Shown here in pieces: positions 33,151 to 44,099 of a stretch of 64,000 nucleotides of DNA; the first letter of the stretch is position 1; the number at the start of each line of letters is the position of its first letter. The notes below the pieces were generated by a model. The model had not been told where the DNA came from, searched no databases, and saw only the letters and a list, made by a program, of their open reading frames with translations. Both the position numbers and the translations under genes were made by a program. Origin of the DNA: Terebella lapidaria (Eukaryota; Annelida; Polychaeta; Terebellida; Terebellidae); contig OX424562.1 in assembly GCA_949152475.1 (NCBI GenBank), forward strand, positions 4,774,001-4,838,000, given 5' to 3'.

Positions 33151-34353
33151 TTGCCATGAACAACTCCATGGTCAGGCATACATCAACAAGCAGGGCGACA
33201 CCCGTTCTCTGACGCTGAGGCGTCAGGTGTCAGCCTTGCTTCAGTGGTGCAACACCCGGTCAATTTTGATCCGGGCATGTCACTTCCCACCATCTCAATG
33301 TCTTGGCGGACATGCTTTCTTGGTGGGGTCAGATACAATCTACCGAATGGACCTTGTCTCCGGCAGTCTTTCAACAGTTGTGTCGCCTCTGGGATCGACC
33401 TCACGTGGACCTGTTTGCCACTCGTTGGAACAACAGGCTCCTTACATTCGTGTCACCAGTCCCAGACCCCTGGCTTGGGGTGTCGATGCTCTGTCAATGG
33501 ACTGGGAGAGTCTGTATGCCTATGCTTACCCCACAGTCATTTTGATACCGCAAGTGATTGCCAAGTTTCGAGCACACCATTGTCGGATTCTGCTGATCGC
33601 TCTTCTTGATCTCCTCATCGAGTTTCTGATGCAATACCTCTGTGAGGAGATCTGCTGAGACAGCCACGGTCTCCGGTGTTTCACCAGAGCCCGCACCAGC
33701 TGGCCCTTCACGCATGGATGTTGTCCAACGAAGGGGTTTTCTGAAGAAGTGTCTTCTCAGATCGCACGACCAAATCGAAGGTCTTCTTTGGCGGTCTACG
33801 AGTCAAAGTGGGCAGTCTTCAGCACTTGGTGTGAGCGCATGCAGACTGATCCTTTCACGGCCAATGCCCCCTTAATTGCTGAATTTCTCATGTTAAAATT
33901 CAATGAAGGTCAGACGCCATCTACTGTAGTGGGCTACGGAATGGCTATCGCTGAGACGCTTTTGCCAGGACAGGGTGTTGACTATGGGACTGATCAGGCC
34001 TTGAAGTTATTGCTCAAAAACGTTGAGGTAGATCGTCCTGTGGCGCGAAATACCACTCCAGTGTGGGACTTATCGTTGGTTCTGAACCGTCTGGCCTCTG
34101 CCCGGTTCGAGCCCTTGGCATCAGCGCCCCTCAAGTTGGTCACTTGGAAAATGGTCTTTCAGCTGGTCCTAGCCTCTGGCAGGCGTCGAGGTGTGATCAA
34201 CACGTTGGATGTGTCTAAGATCAGCTGGAAGGAGAACTATGCTCGGGTCAGACTGGGCGTTCTCCCATCTTTTCTCTCGAAAACCAAACTCTCTACGGCT
34301 CCTCCATTAGCGATCGTGATCCCTGCTCTCGATGCCTTTCTTTGCACGAACTT
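33151..34353 (+). repeat. Second copy of the 1.2-kb duplication
   Basis: Nearly identical to 31911-33146 by eye. This copy continues into the rest of the recombinase and is therefore the ancestral right half. Confidence 0.85.
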
Positions 34354-34746
34354 GGAGAGTGATGCGAAATTCTGTCCCCTGTGTGCGTTGCGCTTTTACC
34401 TTTACAAGACTAAACGCTTTCGTCGAGGCAAAAAGCTCCTCTTCATCTCTTATCTGAAAAGATTCAAGAATGATATTTGCTCACCGACTATCTCTTCTTG
34501 GATTGAGAAATGCATTCGGCTGTGTTACGATCTCGGCGATTAGCCATGGCTGCCATGGCTGCGTCATTGGCCTATATCGATAAAATACTCTGTTGTCTCA
34601 AGTTATGAGTGCTTGTTCTTGGTCATGCCATAACACGTTTACTTCTCATTATCTCAGAGACATAGCCTGGACGTCTGAGGATGGCATGCACCTGGGACCG
34701 ATCGTCGCTAGTCAGCACATCATACCCAGTAGCTCATCTTCCAGTT
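33749..34746 (+). pseudogene. DIRS copy 2, tyrosine recombinase
   Basis: The open frame 33749-34543 starts MSSQIARPNRRSSL and is clearly homologous to the copy-1 recombinase, though well diverged. Box I reads ASGRRRGVINTL. The frame stops at 34543, and the box-II segment (His-x-x-Arg) is missing. Another frame then gives VMSACSW, HNTFTSHYLRDIAW with the nucleophilic Tyr at about 34650, and MHLGPIVAS, ending at TGA 34744-34746. An internal deletion of box II makes it inactive. Confidence 0.82.
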
Positions 34747-35235
34747 GAGGAATTTTTGGTTGCCTTATTCGTTCCACTGTAAGCTCTTTGTTTTACTGTA
34801 TAATGCCGTTCAAAAACGCTGCTAAAACAAAAATTTAACAAACCAATGAAAAAACACAAAAACACATTAGTGCAAGAGGATTGTGAACTATATATACCCC
34901 TCCAGATATATTGTTCAGGGAAGATTCCCAGATTCTCCTAATTTAAGTACCATTGTTACCTTGGTTTTGGATTTATTTGACACTTATATGCATGGCGTGA
35001 GGGAGTGTGCTCTTACCATGGAATGGAAGACAGTTCAAGTCTAGTGGAAGTTGAGAGAATTCAGGACTGAAAAGGTATGTTCTGCCTTTTTCAGGACTGA
35101 AAAGGTATGTTCACAAGGTATGTTCCTTTTGGTTGCACTAATTGGTTGCACTAAGAATGACCTCCATGATACTATCTGGGTAGACTTCCAGAGACGAGTT
35201 CAAATCCCACCTCCGATTTCTATTCTGAATTTACC
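34747..35235. other. Non-coding sequence after DIRS copy 2
   Basis: AT-rich sequence with a short direct repeat (TTCAGGACTGAAAAGGTATGTTC, ~35062 and ~35091). It may be the 3' non-coding part of the DIRS element. No gene seen. Confidence 0.4.
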
Positions 35236-35571
35236 TGTGTAGATTTATGGAGGTAATGTATAGGACAATAATTCGTCGTTTTAAAAGTTAAAACTAGTAT
35301 TATTTACTATACTTACCTCCATGATACTACCAAAGTGCCCATCCAGCCTGCCCCTTTTCCTGAGACAAGGAATTATTGGTATTGGAGGAAGTGGGTATGG
35401 TGCTACCCCTGGTGGCAGCAAGGGAAGGGTCATTCTTTATTCTTCCCCATATGAGAGGTTTCTCTATGGGGGAGCCCAATTTAAGTAGGCTGTTATGGTT
35501 ACCCATGTAGTATTATGGAGGTAAGTATAGTAAATAATACTAGTTTTGACTTTAAAAACGACAACTTCGCC
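35236..35571. repeat. DIRS-end-like inverted terminal sequences (~300-bp unit)
   Basis: Inverted repeats of about 50 bases close a 298-base unit: AAACTAGTATTATTTACTATACTTACCTCC at ~35290-35319 pairs with GGAGGTAAGTATAGTAAATAATACTAG at ~35518-35544. A third, related motif (TATGGAGGTAATGTATAGG) stands at 35247-35265, and inverted, diverged copies lie at 36862-37080. Inverted terminal repeats are normal for DIRS elements, and this unit lies downstream of a DIRS recombinase. It could also be a MITE. Confidence 0.6.
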
Positions 35572-36059
35572 AGGGCCTTGCCATGATCTTGCCATGGTGT
35601 CTCATGCATGTTGTCTAACCCTGATTAACCCTGGTGACCAAAGGTTACTCCCAGAGGTCTTTGACATATCAAAAATTACCAGGTTCTTTCACTGTCTTCG
35701 CATTGGCTAGGGTTTTTGGCATGATTGCCCACTATTACTCTTGGTTCTTGAACCGGGATAGACCCGGATGGAATCAAAGCCCAATGTGACTGACCCATTA
35801 TACAGGAAAGCAGAGAGTAAGCGAGCAAGCAGAGAGGCAATGGCAAAAATCGGGGCTTAGGATAAATAGATGGATATAAACTATCTCAAGAGCCTAAAAT
35901 CGGTAAATTTCACAGTCACTGATGCCTTGAGACCATCTGGCCCACAGCAAGGGAAACTCAGACCATGACCAAGATTCTATCAAAACAATCATCATCCTTA
36001 CTTCTTTCAAACAAGATGCCACGAGGAGTTATGTCAGCTGTTCAATGACAAGGATATGG

Positions 36060-36765
36060 AACCCTGTCAGTGGCGAGGTCCTCAACATTTGAGCAAGTCG
36101 CTGCTCAGACAGTCACAAATTTGCCAACAGTACTTGTTCGTTCAATTGGAAGCAGCTTCACCCACATTGATAATAAATAGGTTCTCATAGGGAAAAATAT
36201 TTTCTGAACAGTCTGATTCCACCCTGTTGAAAAAGTCCTTGCTAGATCAGGATGGGTTGAAAACTTCTGATTTATCTGTAGCCTGGAATTCGTATCAAAT
36301 TTCCTGAAAAAGACCTTTCCTGAAAATGAGAAGTCCCAGTTGTAGACCTCTCGGGATACACTGAATGTGTACCCTGAGGGTGCACAGTGATATTCATTTT
36401 GTTAGCAAGCAGAAGGCCATAGTCCTGGTGCCGCTGGATTATCTGCAGTGACACTCTTTGGTGTCTTTTCTAATCATCTTTGATATCGTTTCTAAACCCT
36501 GAAGAATACAGACAGACAGGATGCTCTCTGGTGAATATGGGATGGAATGTGGTGTAGCACAGGACTTGGTCCTCGAACTGATGCTTTCCGTGATTCACAC
36601 CTCAATGCTCAGATCACTTCCGTGATAACTTTGAATATCATATTACTGGTACACTGATGACAGCCAGATGTAGCTCAGCTGCAAGGTTCTTCATCTTGAA
36701 GATGCTGCTAGCCAGATGGATTCATGTTTGTTATCGGTGTAATCTGTTAATAGATGTCACTTTGC
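36060..36765 (+). pseudogene. Non-LTR retrotransposon reverse transcriptase relic (CR1/L2-like)
   Basis: Stop-broken translations show the RT order of Jockey/CR1/L2 elements. FEQVAAQTVTN lies at about 36090-36130. LRVHSDIHFVSKQKAIVLVPLD lies at 36376-36440, where LDLSAAFD normally follows. VAQDLVLEL lies near 36556 in place of the usual VPQGSVLGP. YWYTDDSQM lies near 36645 where the catalytic YADDTQ box is expected. Much decayed. The clade is a guess. Confidence 0.55.
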
Positions 36766-36861
36766 TTCCTCAGAATGAATGACGAGATAACAATGTGTTG
36801 GATATATCATCCAAGAAGAAGTCCATGAAAATCAGCATGCCTTCTATCAGTAAATGTATTG

Positions 36862-37080
36862 GAAAACACAGTATTATTGTCCTATACATTATTTCCATAA
36901 TACTACACGAGTAACCCCAACAAGTTACTTAAACTAGTCGCTCCCCCATAGAATAAGAAGAAGAAGAAGAAGAAGAAGAAGAAAATACCTCCCTATGCAG
37001 TAGAACAAAGAATGACCTCCGATGCTGCCAGCATGGGCAGGACCGTGCCAACTTCCTCCATTCCCAACTAGTATAGCCTA
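36862..37080 (-). repeat. Inverted diverged copy of the 35.2-35.6 kb terminal unit
   Basis: Its reverse complement contains TGGAGGAAGT, GGTCATTCTTTGTTCTAC, CTATGGGGGAGC, GTAGTATTATGGA and AATGTATAGGACAATAAT, all matching 35374-35560. An (AAG)n expansion has grown inside it. Confidence 0.65.
36953..36984. repeat. (AAG)n microsatellite
   Basis: Uninterrupted AAG trinucleotides, about nine units. Confidence 0.9.
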
Positions 37081-37083
37081 CTC

Positions 37084-37473
37084 TTGCCATTCCTCATTAT
37101 ATTTCTGATTTTGGACCTACTGTCGTTGGGTTTTTTCCAGGAAAGAGATTTGAGTCGAGTTGAGACATGTGTGTGTGGTAAGTGCCACACGTTTTTGCCG
37201 ACCTGGGAGCTGCATGAACGCTCCTTCTGCATCAAGGCATTTCTATGCAAGACGTGTGAGGGTTGCTTTGCTGAGAACTGGGGTACAGTTCACGGTGCGT
37301 TGCAGGATCTCCTCCATCTGCGAGAGTGTCTTTCACTGCCATCTTTGGACCAGACCTGTGAATCCCAAGCTCGCGATCACTCCGCGATACGGCGTTTCTC
37401 ACTGTGCGTTTCTCAAGTTCGAACCAAGTCAGAACCACGTTACAGTCGGTTGCTGACTGACTGGCTCGTGTGA
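37084..37473 (+). CDS. Unrecognised 129-codon Cys-rich frame, possible DIRS gag fragment
   Basis: The open frame has two close cysteine pairs (CVCGKC and CKTCEGC) separated by an HERSFC segment, so a zinc-binding fold is possible. The N-terminal 20 residues are hydrophobic but come from low-complexity DNA. It lies between DIRS-end-like sequence and an antisense DIRS fragment. DIRS gag-like proteins often start with such Cys pairs. It may be an independent small gene, a gag fragment, or chance. Confidence 0.3.
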   Translation: MPFLIIFLILDLLSLGFFQERDLSRVETCVCGKCHTFLPTWELHERSFCIKAFLCKTCEGCFAENWGTVHGALQDLLHLRECLSLPSLDQTCESQARDHSAIRRFSLCVSQVRTKSEPRYSRLLTDWLV

Positions 37474-37555
37474 ACAGTTGATACCATTGCTACCCTGTCT
37501 GACCTGGGAGTAGTAGTAATCTAATGCATCAACCTCACCTCAATACCTGCAAGAA

Positions 37556-38250
37556 GCCAGGGCCAAAAGAAAAACCATTTCCCAATGACCAACTTGACGG
37601 CTCGAATGGGACCGAGGCAAGACGGTTCAAAACCAACGACAAACCTCACATGGAAAAACCAACATCCACACGTGGAGAGCCAGCTGGTGCAAACTCTGGT
37701 GAAAGACTGGAAACTGTGGGTACTTCAATAGATCCCCTCAGGGAGGCAACAGCCTGAGGAACTCGATGAAGGGATCTAGAAGCTCCAAAACAATGGCTTG
37801 TCGGGATGCAGAGGAGCGATCAGCAGAAGGCGGCAATTGTATGCTCGGACCTTGGCGTTCACCCTCACGATCAAAATGGTCAGAGGGTAAGCATAGGTGT
37901 ATAGACCCTCTCAATCAATCGACAGAGCATCGACACCCCACGCCTGGGGGTCAGCGATCGGGGACAAGGAAGGAAGTATGTAGGAAGTATGTTGTTCTAC
38001 CAAGTGGCAAACAGGTCTACATGAGGCTGATCCCACCGCTGGAGACAAGGTCCATTCGGTAGTATGCACCTTGAGAGAGGACAAATGACTTGAACTGGGA
38101 GGAATTGCCTGTATGATAGGCAGGATCCAGAAGAATCTGCATTCATGTTGGAGCCATATGCCAGTCCTGAATATGGAACACCAGCCGGGCCTGCCAAGTC
38201 TTTTTCTCCACCCAGTCTCGGTTCTCATGGTGCAAACCCATAAGTGCATG
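37556..38250 (-). pseudogene. Antisense DIRS fragment (RNase H end plus part of recombinase)
   Basis: On the minus strand the order is TTEWTLSPAV, a diverged DLFATRW-like segment, ADPQAWGVDALSID, then PEFAPAGSPRVDV. After an internal deletion comes the recombinase stretch equivalent to VLNRLASARFEP and LVTWK. These match DIRS copy 2 (about 33350-33720 and 34070-34160). It is inverted relative to copies 1 and 2. Confidence 0.75.
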
Positions 38251-40570
38251 CATTTATCCTTAGTGGGGAATGAGCAGTCCGATGGACAGGGTTTGCGCTG
38301 CCGTCGTTCACACGGAGTGAGTGATGCAGCATTAAAGGTGGTGTCTACTCATTCGAGGTTTTGCAAGCGTGCCGCTCTCAGCTGCTAATGTTGCATTTGA
38401 CTTGCCGTAACTAACAAAGTTACAGACGCCGGCGTTTTGTGTGTTTCTTATCACTACTTAACGTTCATATCCAATAAAATGGTTACTTTGACTCCTGTGT
38501 TGTTCTATTTAGGGGGTGAATGTAGGTATCAATCTATTACCACAAATACAGTAGATTTTGGTGATGCCAATAACAAACGTAATTGGTTTATGTTCGGTTG
38601 CTCAGCATTGGAACATAATTGTAGAGATCATCTCTGCATCGAGTTATGTGTGCACACAATGAACACCAACCCAATTGTTCAGCATGTTTCTCCCTGTGAG
38701 GGCATCCTGGTTTCAATACAGCATTGTCTGCTTGAGATCAAGAGCCTCAATTTGTTCTCTCCTCCTTGCCTCTCGGAAGGACCCTGGTCTGTACTCTTTG
38801 GTATCACCACTGAAGTTCTGCTCACCTGGGCTTGTGATAAATTCACCTAGTATCTTTCTCACCTCTTGACTGAGTGGATAAGAGCCCCTTGCAACCATGA
38901 GCAAACTACAGCGAAGGTTTGTCACCTGTCTCCAAGTCATCTTCAGGTTTATTTCCCCCAGCCTTTCCAAAATCCCGTTTTAAATTGGATTTCCTGCACA
39001 TTTATTGCATTGTTTGCAGGTAATATTTTCATATCACAGAGTGTAAAAGTGCTAGCTGTACATGCATCTGCCTTGGTAACTGGACTGGGGAATTCCAGTG
39101 CTTTTCACTCATTTGTGATTGACATCGGTAAACTTTGGCTTGACTTTGACTCAGAGTCAACTTTGACGTAATGTGTCCCCGACTCGGAGTTGAATCCGAC
39201 TTAATGTTAGAGTTCCTTGTTTCATGTCACAGTCCCTGCTACAAATCCAATGCTATATGTATCTCTGGAGTGACTGGTCACGCTGGCTTGACAATCACCG
39301 AGCCCCATAACTGGTACACTAGCTTTGTCCTAGTTTCTGCTCCAATTCTTCCTACAGGCCCTTTTCAGCCTCCTCAATCCTGCCTTGGTGTCCATGATCG
39401 TGGCTGATATGCCCCTTTTCCTTGGCACCTGCAGCACACAAATTCCGGTTTACAGTAACCCACAGGTCCTCACAGGACAAGCTCTAGGCTGACCTTCCTG
39501 AACAGCCTCTTCAGGATCTCCACTAGCTTCGAGCTCTCCCAGTGGTGGTTCTCCTGGTGGCCGGTTGTTGTTGAGTCCTTCCTTTCCAGGGGGGGGGGGG
39601 GGGTGCCTCAGTTGTGTGCGAAATGCAGACTCCTTTCCCGCTACATTGTACTTCTCTTCCAGCTTAATGATGATTCATTACCGTTAGTCAACTGTGAACC
39701 CATCAGGTCACACAATAGGCCCTTGGTCCAAAGAAGATACCTTGGTCCAAAAAAGATACTTAGTATTCAATACCCTCTTTGCTCGGTCTCTCTCAACCCT
39801 GTCGGCGTTGCTGACCAATGATTCCCTCCTGTCCAGTGCTCTTGTGGTTCAGCATCAAGCTGTAATACACCAATGGCCCATTGAACAAGCTGCCTCTCCG
39901 TAGATCTCTCTCCATTCTGGGTAGCGTTGTCTTCGACTTTAGGTTTCCTGACTCTTGGTGGAGGATAACCTTCTTGTGGTCGGCTGGTCTTTCGGGTTTT
40001 GCTTTCCCTGACAATCCCACATGGGGTGGCCCAATCCATATCCCGACCGAGAGTGTCCTGAGTATGCTCTGTCTCTTTTTTTTCCAACTCTGACTCATGT
40101 CTGGGTCAATTTGCCCTAGTTTCTCTGACCTGACTCTGACTTCGATTTGCTCTGATTCTGATTGTGGCACCCTGGGTATGCTCTGCCTCGGCATCCCTCT
40201 GGCTCCAGTTATGGTCTCGCTCAGACTCGGCATCTCTCTCACTCTGGCTCAGGACCAGGCCGTTCCTACCTGCAGAACTTTGAATATGTTCTGTCTTGAC
40301 ATACAGGATCAAGACTTGCTCCAGCTCAGTGTCTCTCTCCACTTTACACAGGACCTAGTCACTCTGACGTGCTGTGTTGTGTCTCGACATACATTTGTAT
40401 CCGGGGTGGTTCCCACTCCAGCTACAGGGCACTTCGCCCACTTGTGGTTTGGCCATCTTGTCTGTGGTACCCTGAGTATATATACTTCAGCGTCTGCAGT
40501 ACATGTCATGGAAGAAATCTCCATAATCGATATCGTTAACATCATTCAATATACTACGCCGTCAGGTTGA
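38251..40570. other. Unassigned region with short open frames
   Basis: Several frames of 80-157 codons overlap on both strands with no recognisable domain. On the minus strand at 39790-40550 the translation is charged (repeated ESE/RDAE words, then KTSRPQEGYPPPRVRKPK), which recalls retroelement polyprotein linkers but cannot be assigned. A G15 run is at 39589-39603. I do not support a host gene here. Confidence 0.35.
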
Positions 40571-43500
40571 AAATCGCTTGCCTAATCAGAAAATTATTGC
40601 TTTCATGCCATGCACTGTTTTGTGTTTTGAATATCTTCTGACGCACGTTTTGCCGATATTCTCGAGATCGCGCTGCGCAACAGACTAACATGCATTTCAT
40701 GGATTCGTTAACATCTTCCTTGCCGTGTCATCAAAACCAAGGTCCGAGGACGACCAAATTAATTTCCATGGCATGGACCAATAAATCAACGATCTCGTAA
40801 TGTTTGGTTGCGCTATGACCATATGACGCATAATGTAACCATGGGATCTCCCGGAATGAACTTGCCACTGATATAATACTTCTAAAACGGCTCACATGTC
40901 TCATGTGTGAAGTTATTCCTTGCAGCGAAGAAAAATTGTGTACATAAACAATGTTAAAATTTCCCTTGAGTATAATCCTACTCAATATTTACACACATTC
41001 AAATATTATTTCGATGTACTCGCATTGCGTCTTCGGAGACTATTTTTATTCATCTGAGTATATTTGAGTAGCCTATGGGAATGAGTTTGATATACTATTA
41101 CACTCTTCAAGATGATGACAACATTGAGACCACTGCATTTATCAGTCATGGTTTCATAGCCAACAATGTCCACAAACGGATCTTTGCTGATATCACAAAC
41201 ACACCCAATCGATATACACAGATAAAGTACGTTGACCCTCGTATAACAATTTCTGCAGAAACTAGAGACTATACACCTTGATATTTGAGCTTGGTTGGTT
41301 TCCAGCTCACATATAATCTATTCACGGAGTTGATCGGGTAACTTCGATTCTAGTCGAGAGAATGTGTTTGTGGTTGATCTATAGCTAGACTAGCTGGATA
41401 TGTGCAAATTCACGGCATGTGATATATAATCCTCCGTATTCTGGTTGTAAACCACCAATTACCGATTGTATTCAGATCAATGGTAAATCAAACAAACGAA
41501 CGTCCACCACCCCCCCTTCGAAGAAAAAAAACAAGGGCTGACTGTTAATATTGAAATTATTACAAATCTAAATGTAGTCAGATTACAGCAACTGCCTTCG
41601 AATACAGGCAATATTTTTTTGAAAAATATATTTCATATTAAACATGTGAAATGACTTGAATGAGGCGTACTCACATCCAATTTTATGACTACAACCAGTC
41701 ATTTTGGAAATTTTGCTCATTTGAACAGGTGATTACAGGAACTGTATCCATCAGACGCAGATGTAAACAAAGCATAAAAATGCAAGATGGACTGATAATT
41801 CCACACACACCACGGTATATCACTGAATATTTTCTCATAACTAAACCATATTTGTAAAGATACAAACTAGAAAATGTACTCAATGTGGAATTTTTGAGGC
41901 CAATTTAGGCATTTGTTTACATTCGAGTTTGATGGATACACTTCGTTTGTTCATCTAAAAAAATGGTATAAAATGTGTGTTAAAACGCATGGAAAGACAT
42001 CTCGGACGGATTGTAATTATCAAAATCAATGTGCAAATGTTTATTATCTTGTATTAGATGGGTTGCACTAAGATGTAGTTTGAAGAAAATATCGCATACA
42101 TTCGAGGGCAGTTGCTTTAATGTCGCATTCCATCGCACATGTGCCTTTTGTAAACGGAATCTCATCAGCCGAGCTATTCATAGATTCCAGCCTTTGCAGT
42201 ACAGAGACACCAGTTATGTGGAATTTGTGGCCAGTCATCGTACATTATGCATGACGAAAATCTTTCAAGAAAAATGTGCCTTTGCTTTGTCACCAAAATT
42301 ATATTAGACGTTGTAAATCTATAATTTGTCCATTTCAGCCTCTACTAAACTCAGGCCTATCTGACATAATTACACCCTCACATGTAGTTTGTCGAGTCTA
42401 CCCTCAAAGAATAGAAGTCTAATGCAACGATTCAAACTTGTGATGATCTAATCAAAAAGTTATCATTTCTACATTTCAAATCCTTCATATACATGTAATA
42501 ATTCGGGAACATTCTTTTATAGAAAAAAAAACATTCTTTTAAATTCTTTTATAGATACCACCAGATCATCTAAATCCTTTACAAATCTATACATGTACCA
42601 AATTATCAAAATCATTCATAATATCAAAGTATTACTCTAATTTACTCACAGATATCAAAACAGACAGTCTTTACGATGAATATAATAATTAATCAAGGAC
42701 ATTGAAATACATTTTATTCCACATTAAAAAATAACCTTGCATTACAAGACTCAAGGTTACCACGTCATCCAGTGTGAGATAACTTCTTTATATATATAGT
42801 ATCCACGAAGAATTTATTTTCTGAGCAAATCATCAGTGAAAGTGATCGACAGAAAGTTTCTCTCCGCAAGGGAAACAAAAGTTGTTTATATTTGTTCGGC
42901 GAGCACTGAATACTAGGTTGGCATGCATTCAGATATGAAGAAAGAGACCTATGTATTCAGACTATATGTAATTAATAAACAATAAAACAGAGTTTTCCAC
43001 TTACATATGATTATACAATTACAATAACATGATATAATGATATTGAATCGAGAATGTCGGCTCCATTTTAAGATACATGTGACATGTGTTGCGGGATTTT
43101 TTCTCTCTCACCCAAGTTGCATCCATGGAAGCACTGGTAAAATTACATGGAAATTAAGGTGGCTATATTAGGGTATTCCCATTCCAAAGAGGGAAAGGTC
43201 ATGCGTCGGTTTGACCTTTAAATTTGAAGACAAAAACGTTTATGTCAAAGTTATATTATCTCTCAGATTCTGCAGGTTTTGGCAATCATGGAAAAGGCGC
43301 CAGTTTTTGGTGAAAGGTCGTTTTTTTTTTGTTAATTGAAAAGTTATATCAAAGTTTTGCTTTGATGTGCTCAATAAAATCAAAATATAACAGAACAGGC
43401 TTATATGTAGGTCTATTTGGTTTATCTGTTTATATGCTATAGTTTTCCACTATATATATATATTCAGAACTTAATTCACAAACTCCATAACATATAAACC

Positions 43501-43600
43501 AATGTAATCAATGTGTAAATCCTCCCAATTTGTTGAACCTGCTGAAAACATTGTTGCTTCGCCGCTCATCATATTTGTAATCAAACTCGTACCTCGACAT
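40571..43600. other. Gene-free AT-rich stretch
   Basis: No coding frame, RNA gene or complete mobile element is supported. Small local duplications occur, such as ACATTCTTTTA near 42506 and 42530. Confidence 0.5.
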
Positions 43601-43639
43601 TTTTGCAAAAGAAAAAATCGAAGGATAAAAAAACCCAGC

Positions 43640-43870
43640 GCGGCCGTGTGACCAAAGATGAACCGTCCTTTTATCGTCTGCGAGCGGACGCCAAAAAGGC
43701 CAAGAAAAAATGGTTTGTTGTCCAATCAAACAGAGGGCTGACAATAAGAACCCGCGCTGATTGGTTGCCGGTGGTAAACCAGCCATAAAATCAGGGCACG
43801 GTCGCCACGCATCGGAGGCACCAGGCGATTCAAGTCCACCCCTGACAAAATCACCATGGCAACCACCCCA
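43640..43870. promoter_or_regulatory. Possible promoter: paired CCAAT boxes and an RFX-type half site
   Basis: The patch is GC-richer than its surroundings. CCAATCA at 43722-43728 faces an inverted TGATTGG at 43758-43764, the NF-Y target arrangement. CCATGGCAAC (43854-43863) matches half of the RFX X-box. No TATA box or gene start is visible close by, so this is a candidate only. Confidence 0.35.
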
Positions 43871-43903
43871 CTACCCTTATTTCTCTGTGTCTCCAAATAT
43901 CTA

Positions 43904-43917
43904 GGGGGGGGGGGGGG
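43904..43917. repeat. G14 homopolymer
   Basis: Fourteen consecutive G. Confidence 0.95.
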
Positions 43918-44099
43918 CGGAGATTGGGGTGTGCTTGGAGTAGCGGGGTTTCAGTTTGGTCAACAAAATTGGCGATATTGGTGACTCAGAAAGTACACGG
44001 AGCTTTTGATGTGGAATATCACCACATAAGACCACGTTTCTCGTCACTAAGTGGACATTGGCAGAGAATAATAATAAATAACTGACCACACACTGACAC

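Noticed and set aside
39793-40570. Overlapping frames on both strands near 40 kb as a retroelement polyprotein
   Set aside because: Charged repetitive words suggest it, but no RT, protease, integrase or zinc-knuckle motif could be found.
43603-43788. 61-codon lysine-rich frame
   Set aside because: Basic composition comes from an A-rich stretch; it coincides with the CCAAT-box patch and has no supporting signal.
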